DNA of 64,000 nucleotides from Micromonospora sp. WMMD980 (GTDB lineage Bacteria > Actinomycetota > Actinomycetes > Mycobacteriales > Micromonosporaceae): positions 496,001-560,000 of the forward strand of contig NZ_JARUBE010000003.1 of NCBI RefSeq assembly GCF_029626035.1, in the 5' to 3' direction. A model generated the notes under the pieces. The model was not told the origin of the DNA, made no database searches, and saw nothing but the letters and a program-made list of their open reading frames with translations. A program made the position numbers and the translations under genes. Of this stretch, positions 1-8,175 are shown piece by piece. Position 1 is the stretch's first letter; every line of letters starts with the position of its first letter.

Positions 1-1014
1 ACCCAGAACGCCTCGACCTACTTCACCAACTCCGGCTGGCAGAAGTACGCCGACCAGTGGAAGTTCGCGCTGATCGTGCCGCAGCAGCCGTCCGGCAACA
101 ACTCCACCTCCTGCTTCAACTGGTTCCAGACCGGCGACACCGCCCGGGGCCAGGGCGAGGCGTTGTCGATCAAGCAGATGGTCGACTACGCGAAGACGAA
201 CTACGGCACCGCCGCCGGCCGGGTCTACGTCAGCGGCCTGTCCGCCGGCGGCGCCATGAGCTCGGTCATGCTCGCCACCTACCCGGACGTGTTCGCCGCC
301 GGCTCCATCATCGCCGGCATCCCGTACCGCTGCGCCACCAGCACCACCACGGCGTACAGCTGCATGAACCCGGGCGTGGACAAGACCCCGGCGCAGTGGG
401 GCGACCTGGTCCGCAACGCGTACGCCGGCTATTCCGGCCCGCGCCCCCGGGTGGCCGTGTGGCACGGCACCAGCGACTACACGGTCAACGTGGCGAACGC
501 GACCGAGTCGCGGGACCAGTGGACCAACGTGCTCGGCGTCTCGCAGACGCCGACCAGCACCTCCTCGCTGCCGGGCGGCACCAGCCTGGAGGTCTACGGC
601 AACGACCAGGTGCGTGTCTACCGGGTCTCCGGGATGGGCCACGGCACGCCCGTCGACCCGGGCTCGGCCGCCGACCAGTGCGGCACCGCCGGCGCGTACT
701 TCCTGGACACCATCTGCTCGACGTACCGTGACGCGCTCTTCTTCGGCCTGGGCGGCGGCGCCACGCCCAGCCCGACCCCGACGGCGACCGCGTCGCCGAC
801 CGCCTCGCCCACCCCGACCGCGTCGCCGACGCCGACCACCGCGCCGGTCTGCGTCACCGCCAGCAACTACGCGCACGTCGTGGCCGGTCGGGCCTACCAG
901 TCCGGCGGCTACGCCTACGCGCTCGGCAGCGGCCAGCGGATGGGCCTCTACAACACCTTCTACACCACGTCGCTGAAGCAGACCGGCCCCAGCTACTGGG
1001 TCATCGGCTGCTGA
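1..1014 (+). CDS. Secreted PHB-depolymerase-family esterase, 5' end missing
   Basis: The reading frame is open from base 1, so the signal peptide and early N-terminus lie outside the window; 337 residues are visible. It is an alpha/beta-hydrolase of the short-chain PHB depolymerase / feruloyl or acetylxylan esterase family. The nucleophile elbow GLSAGGAM puts the catalytic Ser at visible residue 81. A later HGTSDYTV segment carries the likely acid, and GMGHGTPVD the catalytic His. A Pro/Thr/Ala-rich linker (about residues 257-283) leads to a C-terminal module of about 55 residues that begins and ends with Cys and contains YQSGGYAYALGSG. That module is known to me from other secreted actinomycete hydrolases and may bind carbohydrate (inference). 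Substrate cannot be decided from sequence. A GGGGCCCC repeat follows the stop. Confidence 0.85.
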   Translation, partial: TQNASTYFTNSGWQKYADQWKFALIVPQQPSGNNSTSCFNWFQTGDTARGQGEALSIKQMVDYAKTNYGTAAGRVYVSGLSAGGAMSSVMLATYPDVFAAGSIIAGIPYRCATSTTTAYSCMNPGVDKTPAQWGDLVRNAYAGYSGPRPRVAVWHGTSDYTVNVANATESRDQWTNVLGVSQTPTSTSSLPGGTSLEVYGNDQVRVYRVSGMGHGTPVDPGSAADQCGTAGAYFLDTICSTYRDALFFGLGGGATPSPTPTATASPTASPTPTASPTPTTAPVCVTASNYAHVVAGRAYQSGGYAYALGSGQRMGLYNTFYTTSLKQTGPSYWVIGC

Positions 1015-1021
1015 CCCGATG

Positions 1022-1074
1022 TAAGGAGGGGCCCCCGCTTAACGCCTCCGGTAGAGGCGGGGGCCCCGCTTAAC
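1022..1074. repeat. GGGGCCCC intergenic repeat, copy 1
   Basis: First of six related elements in this window. It has two half-sites, TAAGGAGGGGCCCCCGCTTA and GGGGGCCCCGCTTAAC, separated by a short spacer that can itself pair (GCCTCCGGTAGAGGC). Each half is a near-palindrome centred on GGGGCCCC. It lies between the convergent 3' ends of the esterase and the epimerase, so it could act as a bidirectional terminator (inference). Confidence 0.8.
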
Positions 1075-1089
1075 ATCTGCCAGCGGCCC

Positions 1090-1989
1090 TCAGCCGGTGA
1101 GAGCGGCGTGCAGCGCGCCCGGCAGATTCGGGTGGGTCCAGGTGAAGCCGGCCCTGCCGAGCACCCCGGGCAGCACCCGGGTGCTGGTCAGCGCCTCCTG
1201 GGCGAACCCGCCGAGCGCCACCTTCAGCGCCAGCGCCGGGATCGGCATGATCGCCGGCCGGTGCAGCTGGCGGGCCAGCTCCCGGGTGAACTCGGCGTTC
1301 GTCACCGGCGCCGGGCCGACCACGTTCACCGGGCCGGCCACGTCGTCGCGGGCCAGCAGGAAGGCCACCGCGTCCAGCCAGTCCCGCATCGAGATCCACG
1401 GCAGCCACTGCCGGCCGTTGCCCAGCTTGCCGCCGATGCCGAGCCGGAACGGCAGTAACTGCGGCTTGAGCAGGCCGCCGTCGCGGTGCAGCGGCAGCCC
1501 GGTGCGCAGCCGGACCACGCGGACGCCGGCGTCCTCGGCCGGTCGGGTCGCCGCCTCCCAGACCCGGCAGACGTCGGCGAGGAACCCCTCACCGGCCGGC
1601 GCGTCCTCCTCCACCGTCCGGTCCCCGGTGTTGCCGTACCAGCCGACCGCGGACGAGTTCAGCAGCACCGCCGGCCGGTCCGTGGTGGGCAGACCCGCGA
1701 TCGTGATGGCGAGCGTGGTCGTGCTGTCCACCCGGCTGGTACGAATCAGCTTCTGGTAGTCGTCGTTCCAGCGCTTGTCGCCCACCCCGGCGCCGGCCAG
1801 GTTGACGACCGCCTCGGCCTCCGCGACCACCTGCGGGTCGAGCTGCGCGGCGGACGGATTCCACCGTCGCTCGTCCGGCCCGCGTGGGGGGCGGCGGACC
1901 AGGCGGGTGACCTGGTGCCCGTCGGCGGTGAGCCGGTCGACCAGTCGGGTGCCGAGGAAGCCGGAGGCGCCGGCCATGAGGATCCGCAT
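1090..1989 (-). CDS. TIGR01777-type NAD(P)-dependent epimerase
   Basis: 299 residues, normal for the TIGR01777 / SulA-like epimerase family (extended SDR fold). The N-terminus carries the Rossmann motif GASGFLGTRLV, followed by TRLVRRPP, expected for a nucleotide-binding beta-alpha-beta unit. VVNLAGAGV is the family NxxG-like loop. The C-terminal 50 residues (ALKVALGGFA..., then a short helix ending in LTG) match the DUF1731 tail. The ATG at 1989 is chosen because MRILMAGASG begins directly at the first beta strand; an in-frame extension to 2040 adds residues without family resemblance. The substrate of this family is not established. It is transcribed toward the esterase and separated from it by a repeat. 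Confidence 0.88.
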   Translation of the reverse strand: MRILMAGASGFLGTRLVDRLTADGHQVTRLVRRPPRGPDERRWNPSAAQLDPQVVAEAEAVVNLAGAGVGDKRWNDDYQKLIRTSRVDSTTTLAITIAGLPTTDRPAVLLNSSAVGWYGNTGDRTVEEDAPAGEGFLADVCRVWEAATRPAEDAGVRVVRLRTGLPLHRDGGLLKPQLLPFRLGIGGKLGNGRQWLPWISMRDWLDAVAFLLARDDVAGPVNVVGPAPVTNAEFTRELARQLHRPAIMPIPALALKVALGGFAQEALTSTRVLPGVLGRAGFTWTHPNLPGALHAALTG

Positions 1990-2078
1990 GTTCCCATCTT
2001 CGGATACCGGACGGGATTCGGATGCGTGGAGCGAAATCACTCACTCGTCACGCCCGGCGGCGGAGCGCGCCGGCCGTG

Positions 2079-2294
2079 TCACTCCCCGGTGCGGCCGTCG
2101 ACGGCCTCCCGCAGGATGTCGGCCTGGCCCAGGTGCCGGGCGTACTCGTCGACCATGTGGGTGAGCACCCACCGCAACGATCGCTCGGCCCCGGTGCCCG
2201 GGGTGCGTCCGATCGCGTCGAGGGGAAGCGCGGCGACGACCGCCGTGGGTGCCAGCGCGAAGCGCCGGTCCGACGTGTCCGGCGTGACGCTCAC
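2079..2294 (-). pseudogene. C-terminal fragment of a DinB/DUF664 protein
   Basis: 71 codons starting with a GTG that overlaps the stop of the upstream aldo/keto reductase by 4 bp (GTGA). The encoded tail, [20 protein letters not shown] followed by [11 protein letters not shown], is the hallmark C-terminus of DUF664 (DinB / mycothiol-dependent transferase-like four-helix proteins). Full-length members are roughly 160-170 residues, so about half is gone, including the N-terminal metal-binding His. It is either a degenerate remnant or a short protein translated by coupling to the reductase. I favour a remnant, because the metal site cannot form from this part alone. Confidence 0.6.
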
Positions 2295-3301
2295 GCGTCC
2301 GCACCGGTGGCGCGTAGGTCGGCGAGGAGACGCTCCACCTCGGCGAACGCCGCCTCCGGCAGCGGCCCGTACGCCAACGCGCCCACGTTCTCCTCGGCCT
2401 GGCCGACCGTCCGGCAGCCGGGGATCGGCAGCGTGTGCGGGCTGCGGGCGAGCAGCCAGCCCAGCGCGCCCTGGGCGAGCGTGCGGCCGTCGGCGGTGAG
2501 CGCCTCGCGGACCCGGGCCACCCGGTCGGCCCACTCGGCGCGCGGTACGCCGTCGTGGAACCAGTCCAGCCACTCCGGCGCCGACCCGCGCACGTCGTCG
2601 CCGCCGCGGGCCGCCGGCGCGCCCTGGTACTTCGCGGTGAGCAGGCCCATCGCCAACGGGCCCCGGTCGAGGCTGGCCAGGTCGAACTCGTCGCACACCG
2701 CCAGCATCGCGGCGTTGTCCCGCAGCACCGACTGGTCGTGCTGGATCGCCGCGCAGTGCGGGCCCGCCTCGGCGAACGCGCGCGCCGAGGCCGGGTCGTC
2801 GGTGCTCCAGCCGTACGCCCGGATCTTCCCCGCGGCGACCAGCTCCTCCAGCGTGTCGACCAGGTCCAGCGCCCGCGGTGCCGGAAGCCCGCCCAGGTGC
2901 AGCTGGTAGAGGTCGACGTGGTCGGTGCCGAGCCGGCGCAGCGAGCCCTCCAGGCTCTGGCGCGCATAGTCGGGGGTGCCGTTCTCACCGGCGGCCTGTC
3001 GGGTCGCCTCGTCGGTGGGATAGCCGAACTTGGTGGCGATCACCGCGCGGTCCCGGCGGCCGGCGAGCGCCCGGCCCAGCACCCGCTCGCTGTGCCCCGC
3101 GCCGTAGTTGCTGGAGGTGTCGAAGAGGGTCGCGCCCAGCTCCAAGGCCCGGTGCACGGTGCGGACCGACTCGTCGTCGTCCACCTCGCCCCAGCCGAGC
3201 GGCTGCGCGCCGTCCCAGAGCGGGCCGCCGATCGCCCAGCAGCCCATACCGATCGCGCTGACCTCGATGCCGCTGCGGCCCAGTCGTCGTGTCGTCGTCA
3301 T
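2291..3301 (-). CDS. Aldo/keto reductase
   Basis: 336 residues, NAD(P)H-dependent TIM-barrel oxidoreductase. The catalytic tetrad is visible: Asp61 and Tyr66 in [10 protein letters not shown], Lys91 in IATKFGY, His135 in DLYQLHLGG. The C-terminal cofactor region with [13 protein letters not shown] is also typical. ATG 3301 ([11 protein letters not shown]) is chosen because it starts two residues before the first strand of the barrel; the open frame runs further upstream without family sequence. It resembles the AKR families that reduce sugar-derived or xenobiotic aldehydes, but the substrate is not readable. Its stop overlaps the DUF664 fragment by 4 bp. One of three unrelated aldo/keto reductases in the window. 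Confidence 0.9.
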   Translation of the reverse strand: MTTTRRLGRSGIEVSAIGMGCWAIGGPLWDGAQPLGWGEVDDDESVRTVHRALELGATLFDTSSNYGAGHSERVLGRALAGRRDRAVIATKFGYPTDEATRQAAGENGTPDYARQSLEGSLRRLGTDHVDLYQLHLGGLPAPRALDLVDTLEELVAAGKIRAYGWSTDDPASARAFAEAGPHCAAIQHDQSVLRDNAAMLAVCDEFDLASLDRGPLAMGLLTAKYQGAPAARGGDDVRGSAPEWLDWFHDGVPRAEWADRVARVREALTADGRTLAQGALGWLLARSPHTLPIPGCRTVGQAEENVGALAYGPLPEAAFAEVERLLADLRATGADA

Positions 3302-3344
3302 GTCCTCAGTGTCCGGTCTCGAGTGCGCTCGAAGTCGACCCGTT

Positions 3345-4028
3345 TCACCCCAGCCCGGGCAGGAGCGGTGCGAGCGCGGCGACCGCGTCGGCACGCACCA
3401 CGAAGCGGGTGACACCCCAACGACGCCGGTGCGCGGCCACCGCCGTGCCGATCTCGTCGGCGGTGCCGATCAGCACGAACGGGGTGGCCAGGAGTTCGAC
3501 GACGGTGAGGCCGAGGCGGGCGGCGATCGGTGCCGCGTCGGCCTCGGCGTCGTCGGTGACCGCGAAGTGCTGGACCAACGCCTCCAGGGCCGGCGGCGCC
3601 TCCCGGCCGGCGGCGCCGGCCGTCACGTGCGCGAGCTGTGCGTCGAGCTGGTCGGCCCGCCACCGGACCTCGTGCCGGTGACCGTCGGCCAGGGTGCGCC
3701 CGAAGCCGGTCAGGCCGACCACGTCGGCGTGCGCGCCGGCCCAGCGCAGCAGCGTCGAGTTGGCGGTGCCCAGGGTGAGCGGGATGCGGTCCTGGACCGG
3801 CCGTGGCTCGTCGAGGCGGGCCGCGAACGCGGCCAGGTCCGGCGTGTCCACGGTGACCTCGTCCCCGGCCAGCAGTGCGCGTACCGCCTCGGCGACCGCG
3901 ACGCAGCGACGGACCCGGCCGGCGACGTCCGGGCGCTCACTCCCGACCGCCCGCCACTCGCCCGGCGTGTGGCCGGCGCCCAGGCCGAGCCGCGCCCGCC
4001 CGCCGGCCCCGACGCCCCCTCCACCCAC
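3345..4028 (-). pseudogene. Truncated F420-type LLM oxidoreductase
   Basis: About 215 residues align with the C-terminal two thirds of luciferase-like monooxygenases of the F420-dependent class (TIGR03621-like): RARLGLGAGHTPGEW, the segment that normally starts around residue 80, then RIPLTLG and FVLIGTADEI near the end. The first ~80 residues, which form the first barrel strands and part of the F420 site, are missing. Upstream of ARLGLGAG the frame reads Gly/Pro-rich sequence of no family and quickly runs into a GGGGCCCC repeat (4052-4104). No RBS or start that would restore the N-terminus is visible, so I call it a 5'-truncated pseudogene. Confidence 0.7.
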
Positions 4029-4051
4029 CCCTTCTGCCGTGGGCCGAAGGG

Positions 4052-4104
4052 TAAGGCGGGGCCCCCGCTTAGCGCCTGGTGCATAACAGGGGGCCCCTCC
4101 TAAC
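4052..4104. repeat. GGGGCCCC intergenic repeat, copy 2
   Basis: Same two-half architecture as copy 1: TAAGGCGGGGCCCCCGCTTA, a short spacer, then AGGGGGCCCCTCCTAAC. It sits between the broken LLM gene and the next aldo/keto reductase, immediately next to the point where the LLM N-terminus is lost. Confidence 0.78.
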
Positions 4105-4110
4105 CACCCC

Positions 4111-4989
4111 TCAGACCGCGTCGAGACGCGTCAGGGCGGTGGGGGAGAGGTGGAGCGCGCCGGCGGCGACGTTCTGCTCCAGGTGCGCCGGGTCGCCGGT
4201 ACCGGGGATGGCGAGCACGTTCGGGCCCCGGCTCAGCGTCCAGGCCAGCCGGACCTGCGCCGGGGTGGCACCGTGCTCGCGCGCCACCGCGAGCACCTCC
4301 GGGTGCTCCTCACCCGTCGCCCCGGCCTCCCGCCCGCTGGTCACGATCGAGAAGAACGGCACGAACGCGGTGCCGTGCGCGGCGCAGTCCCGGATCAGCT
4401 CGTCGTTGCTCCGGCGGTAGCCGAGGCCGTACGAGTTCTGCACGCAGACCACCGGGGCGATCGCCCGCGCCTCGGTGACCTGGTGCGGACGGACCGCGGA
4501 GACGCCGAGGTGCCGGATCAGCCCGGCGTCGACCAGCTCGGCCAGCGCGCCGAAGTGCTCGCCGAGCGGCTCCGGCCCGTACACCCGGAGGTTGACCACG
4601 TCGAGGTGGTCCCGGCCGAGCTGGCGCAGGTTCTCCTCGACCTGACCGCGCAACTGCTCCGGCCGGGCCATCGGCAGCCACTCGCCGGACGGGTCCCGGC
4701 CCGGCCCGACCTTGGTGACGATGACCAGATCATCAGGGTACGGCGACAGCGCCCGGTTGATCAGCTCGTTGGCCGAGCGCAGCGGCGAGAAGTAGAACGC
4801 CGCCGTGTCGATGTGGTTGACGCCCAGCTCGACCGCGCGGCGCAGCACCGCGACGGCCCGGTCCCGGTCGCTCGGTCCGCCGTCGGCGTTCGCGGTCAAC
4901 CGCATCGCGCCGAGGCCGATCCGGTTGACGGTCCGGGAGCCGAGCTGCCAGGTGCCGGCCGCGCCGGCGCGGATGGTGTCGATGGTCAT
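4111..4989 (-). CDS. Aldo/keto reductase, second copy
   Basis: 292 residues, AKR TIM-barrel. Asp61 and Tyr66 (IDTAAFYFSP) and Lys93 (VTKVGPG) are in place. The usual catalytic His is replaced by Asn133 in DVVNLRVYG, a substitution I associate with the branch of aldo/keto reductases common in actinobacteria. VLAIPGTGDPAHLEQN is the C-terminal cofactor-binding loop. ATG 4989 starts MTIDTIRAG just before WQLGSRTVNRIGLGAMR, the first strand. It stands alone on the minus strand between repeat copy 2 and an LtrA-type gene. Activity and substrate cannot be assigned, and low reductase activity is possible given the His-to-Asn change. Confidence 0.88.
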   Translation of the reverse strand: MTIDTIRAGAAGTWQLGSRTVNRIGLGAMRLTANADGGPSDRDRAVAVLRRAVELGVNHIDTAAFYFSPLRSANELINRALSPYPDDLVIVTKVGPGRDPSGEWLPMARPEQLRGQVEENLRQLGRDHLDVVNLRVYGPEPLGEHFGALAELVDAGLIRHLGVSAVRPHQVTEARAIAPVVCVQNSYGLGYRRSNDELIRDCAAHGTAFVPFFSIVTSGREAGATGEEHPEVLAVAREHGATPAQVRLAWTLSRGPNVLAIPGTGDPAHLEQNVAAGALHLSPTALTRLDAV

Positions 4990-5069
4990 CGCGTCCCCGT
5001 TCCTCTCGGTGCCCTGTGATGGGGCCGAGCAGTTCCACGGGGCCGACCGTCGAACGGTTCAACCCCGCT

Positions 5070-6395
5070 TCACTCGCCCTCGTCGGGACGCTCGTGCCAG
5101 CGGGCCCGCCAGGCCGCCTCGTGCGCCTCGTGGCTGGCCCGCTCCTCGAAGACCAGCTTCCGCAGCGCGCGCCGGCCCTCGTCGAAGACGATCACCTCGG
5201 CCGCCACCATACCGACCGTGACGACGGTCAGCAGGCCCATCGCGACCAGCCCCGGCACCCGCTCGGCGAGCGGGATCGCGGCGCCGAGCAGCACCACCGC
5301 GGCGACCCGGGTCCAGCTCAGCGTGCGCAGCGTCCGCGCCTGGAACAGCATGTTGCCGCAGAGATAGCAGGCCACCCCGCCGAAGAGCAGCGGTACGGCC
5401 GGCCCGTGCGCGGGCTCGGTCGGCGGCACGTCCGGGTTGGCGATGTCGTGCACGATCATCTCGGCGCCGAGCGCGAACAGGATGATGCCCGCGATCATCG
5501 GCAGGAACAGGTACGCGTACGCGTCTCGGGCCATCGCCACCCGGGGTCCGTCCCGCGCCGCGTGCAAAGCGATCCGGGCCGCCGGGCCGACCAGGTCGTA
5601 GTGCGCCCACCAGAGCGCGGCGGTGAAGAAGATGCCGAGCACCGCGGCGGCCACGGCCGGCCAGGTGGGCGGCTGCCCGAGCAGGTTGCTGCCGACACCG
5701 ACCGAGATCACCGACTCGCCGAGCGCGATGATCAGGATGAGGTCGTACCGCTCGGTCCAGTGCTCGGCCGAGGCGACGCCCCAACCCCAGGTGCCGGCGA
5801 TGAGGCCGGTGCCGTACTGGAGCAGGACGACGAGCGCCCACAGCCCGTCCCGGACCACCGACGCCGAGAACAGGCCGTCGATCTTCGGCGGCACCAGCGC
5901 GGCGACCAGCAGCAGCGCGGTGCTGCCGAACACCTCCGGGGTGAACCGGATCAACTGCCGGCGCTCGTTCGGGCTGTCCCGCGCCACGTGCCGGTAGAGC
6001 AGCAGGTGCACCAGCCGCAGCACGGTGTAGCTGAGCGCCGCGACGATCGGTCCCGCGGCGTTGCCGCGCGGGTCGCGGAACGCGTTCGGCAGCGACAGCG
6101 CGAACGTGAACAGCGCGGCCATGCCGACGGTCATGAGCACCGGGACGAAGCCCTCGCCGAGCCGGACCCGGGTGGCCACCACGCTGTGCACCACCCACGA
6201 CCACCAGAGCACGGCGAGGACCAGCAGGGCGTGCAGCAGGGCGCCGCCGGTCACCTGGAGTGCGGTGGCCCGGGTGATGATGAAGAACGAGAAGACGAAG
6301 ACCAGGTCGAAGAAGATCTCGAACCGCTCCACCCGGGCCCCCGGCGCCACCGGCACCGCCGGCCCCAGGCGCCCCCGCCATCCGTACCCGCCCAC
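5070..6395 (-). CDS. LtrA-family low-temperature-requirement membrane protein
   Basis: 441 residues with about ten to twelve hydrophobic spans. Family marks are VERFEIFFDLVFVF at the N-terminus, the ERYDLILIIALGESVISVG core motif and a hydrophilic charged tail (EAHEAAWRARWHERPDEGE). LtrA was named from Listeria cold growth, and the molecular activity of the family is unknown. GTG at 6395 is used; a second start a few codons later cannot be excluded. The overlapping frame 5059..6381 is open only because of codon bias. Monocistronic, followed at its 5' side by a TetR gene on the same strand. Confidence 0.87.
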   Translation of the reverse strand: MGGYGWRGRLGPAVPVAPGARVERFEIFFDLVFVFSFFIITRATALQVTGGALLHALLVLAVLWWSWVVHSVVATRVRLGEGFVPVLMTVGMAALFTFALSLPNAFRDPRGNAAGPIVAALSYTVLRLVHLLLYRHVARDSPNERRQLIRFTPEVFGSTALLLVAALVPPKIDGLFSASVVRDGLWALVVLLQYGTGLIAGTWGWGVASAEHWTERYDLILIIALGESVISVGVGSNLLGQPPTWPAVAAAVLGIFFTAALWWAHYDLVGPAARIALHAARDGPRVAMARDAYAYLFLPMIAGIILFALGAEMIVHDIANPDVPPTEPAHGPAVPLLFGGVACYLCGNMLFQARTLRTLSWTRVAAVVLLGAAIPLAERVPGLVAMGLLTVVTVGMVAAEVIVFDEGRRALRKLVFEERASHEAHEAAWRARWHERPDEGE

Positions 6396-6457
6396 CGGCC
6401 GAGTCTGACAGCGCGCCGGTGGGCGCGGGTCGGAACGGCTCCGGCGGGCGTTCGGGG

Positions 6458-7024
6458 TCAGCCCTGCCGGTGACGCAGCCCGTCCATCAGCAGGTCGAGC
6501 AGGCGGCCGGCCTGGTCCCGCTGCTCCGGCTCGCCGGCCACCAGCGCCACCCCGCTCAGGCCGGCGAGCACGTCGGCGGCGGCCACGTCGGAGCGTACGG
6601 TGCCCGCGGCGACGCCGGCGGCGAGCAGGGCGTCAAGCGCGGCGAGCAGCCGGTCCCGGCTGTGCGCGTACGGGTTGGCGCCGGAGGCGATGGCCAGCCG
6701 CAACGCGTCGGCCATGCCCCGTTTGGTGGCGAGGTAGTCGACGAACCGCTCCATCCAGTCGCGCACCGCCGCCTCGGCGGGGCGGCTGGCGAGCAGGTCC
6801 GGCACGGCGTCGCAGAGCTTGGCCAGCTCGTTGCGGTAGGCCGCCTCGATCAACGCCTCGCGGGTGGGGAAGTGGCGGTAGAGGGTGCCGATGCCGACCC
6901 CGGCCTCCTTGGCCACCCGGTCCAGCGTTACCGCCGCGCCGTCCCGGGAAAACGCCCGGACCGCGGCGTCCAGCAGGCGCTGCCGGTTGCGCTGCGCGTC
7001 GGCGCGCAGGGGGCGGTCGGGCAC
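6458..7024 (-). CDS. TetR-family transcriptional repressor
   Basis: 188 residues. The N-terminal HTH is clear: RQRLLDAAVRAFSRDG, then VTLDRVAKEAGVGIGTLYRH, FPTREALIEA. The C-terminal ligand domain (about 60-188) is of the SBP65-like/TetR_C type, with no recognisable ligand signature. The GTG at 7024 follows a GAGGAGGAG ribosome site. It is transcribed divergently from the SDR gene at 7172, and two copies of a CGGAGGNTCCTCCG palindrome lie between them, so it most likely represses itself and the SDR gene until a small molecule binds (inference). Confidence 0.92.
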   Translation of the reverse strand: MPDRPLRADAQRNRQRLLDAAVRAFSRDGAAVTLDRVAKEAGVGIGTLYRHFPTREALIEAAYRNELAKLCDAVPDLLASRPAEAAVRDWMERFVDYLATKRGMADALRLAIASGANPYAHSRDRLLAALDALLAAGVAAGTVRSDVAAADVLAGLSGVALVAGEPEQRDQAGRLLDLLMDGLRHRQG

Positions 7025-7068
7025 GGCTCCTCCTCGGCTCGACCGGGCACGTGGCCGGTCGGACTGGC

Positions 7069-7116
7069 AACCGGAGGATCCTCCGGTTAAGCTCGGAATT
7101 AACGGAGGGTCCTCCG
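7069..7116. promoter_or_regulatory. Paired palindromic operators of the TetR/SDR divergon
   Basis: 7069-7088 is a perfect 20-bp palindrome, AACCGGAGGATCCTCCGGTT. 7103-7116 repeats its core as CGGAGGGTCCTCCG. The two centres are 31 bp apart, about three helical turns, which would place two TetR dimers on one DNA face. They sit in the 147-bp space between the two divergent starts. Location and symmetry are seen; binding by the adjacent TetR is inferred. Confidence 0.72.
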
Positions 7117-7171
7117 CTTCTCATCGTAGCGGGCGGGCACCGGCCCGCCCCGCCGCCGACAAGGATGGATC

Positions 7172-8116
7172 ATGACCAGCAGCACTCCCGTCACCACCCC
7201 GTACTCCCGCGACACCACCGCCCTGGAGGTGGTCCGCGACCTCGACCTGACCGGCCGGCGGGCCGTCGTCACCGGCGGCGCCTCCGGGATCGGCGTCGAG
7301 ACCGCCCGCGCGCTCGCGGCCGCCGGGGCCGACGTCACCCTCGCCGTCCGCAACCCCGACGCCGGGCAGCGCGCCGCCGCGGACATCACCGGCACCACCG
7401 GCAGCGACCGCGTCCTGGTCGCCCCGCTCGACCTCGCCGACCTCGATTCGGTGGCGGCCTTCGTGCGCACCTGGGACGGGCCGCTGCACATGCTGGTGAA
7501 CAACGCCGGCATCATGGCGTCCCCGGAGATGCGCACCGAGCAGGGCTGGGAGATGCAGTTCGCGACCAACCACCTCGGTCACTTCGCCCTCGCCACCGGG
7601 CTGCGCCCGGCGCTCGCCGCGGCCGGGGACGCGCGGGTCGTCTCGGTCAGCTCCGCCGCGCACCTGCGCTCGCCCGTGGTGTTCGACGACATTCACTTCC
7701 GGCAGCGGCCGTACGACCCGTGGCAGGCGTACGGGCAGTCCAAGACCGCGAACGTCCTCTTCGCGGTCGAGGCCACCCGGCGCTGGGCCGACGACGGGAT
7801 CACCGTCGACGCGCTGATGCCGGGCGCGATCCGCACCAACCTCCAGCGCTACATCAGCGACGAGGAACTCGACCGGATGCGGGCGCAGAGCGGCGGCGGC
7901 GCGGCCTACTGGAAGACCACCGAGCAGGGCGCGGCCACCTCGGTGCTGGTGGCGGCCTCACCGCTGGTCGCCGGCGTCGGCGGCCGGTACTTCGAGGACT
8001 GCCAGGAGGCCGGGGTGAACCAGCCGGGCACCCGCACCGGCTACGCCCCGTACGCCCGGGACCCGGAGGCCGCCGAGCGGCTCTGGACGGTCTCCGAGGA
8101 GCACCTGCGCGGCTGA
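7172..8116 (+). CDS. Short-chain dehydrogenase/reductase (retinol dehydrogenase-like)
   Basis: 314 residues, classical SDR resembling the retinol dehydrogenase / WW-oxidoreductase group. Rossmann motif TGGASGIG (34-41), NNAG (110-113), Ser160/161 and the catalytic YGQSK (Tyr187, Lys191) are all present. The family's usual substrates are hydrophobic aldehydes, ketones or xenobiotics; nothing here fixes the substrate. ATG 7172 follows an AAGGAT ribosome site. It is divergent from a TetR gene and preceded by two operator palindromes, so induction by a substrate-like ligand is likely. A strong hairpin follows the stop. Confidence 0.92.
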   Translation: MTSSTPVTTPYSRDTTALEVVRDLDLTGRRAVVTGGASGIGVETARALAAAGADVTLAVRNPDAGQRAAADITGTTGSDRVLVAPLDLADLDSVAAFVRTWDGPLHMLVNNAGIMASPEMRTEQGWEMQFATNHLGHFALATGLRPALAAAGDARVVSVSSAAHLRSPVVFDDIHFRQRPYDPWQAYGQSKTANVLFAVEATRRWADDGITVDALMPGAIRTNLQRYISDEELDRMRAQSGGGAAYWKTTEQGAATSVLVAASPLVAGVGGRYFEDCQEAGVNQPGTRTGYAPYARDPEAAERLWTVSEEHLRG

Positions 8117-8127
8117 CCCGCGAAACG

Positions 8128-8165
8128 CCGCAGGGGCGCACGGCAGATGCCGTGCGCCCCTGCGG
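8128..8165. terminator. Bidirectional hairpin between SDR and E2 genes
   Basis: Perfect 18-bp inverted repeat starting CCGCAGGGGCGCACGGCA and separated by only 2 bases. It lies between the convergent stops of the SDR (8116) and the E2 gene (8176), so it can serve both transcripts. No U-run, as usual for GC-rich actinomycetes. Confidence 0.8.
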
Positions 8166-8175
8166 GTGTGGGACG

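Noticed and set aside
5059..6381. Second frame overlapping the LtrA gene
   Set aside because: Composition (Ala/Arg/Gly) is noise, whereas the 5070-6395 frame has membrane spans and LtrA motifs.
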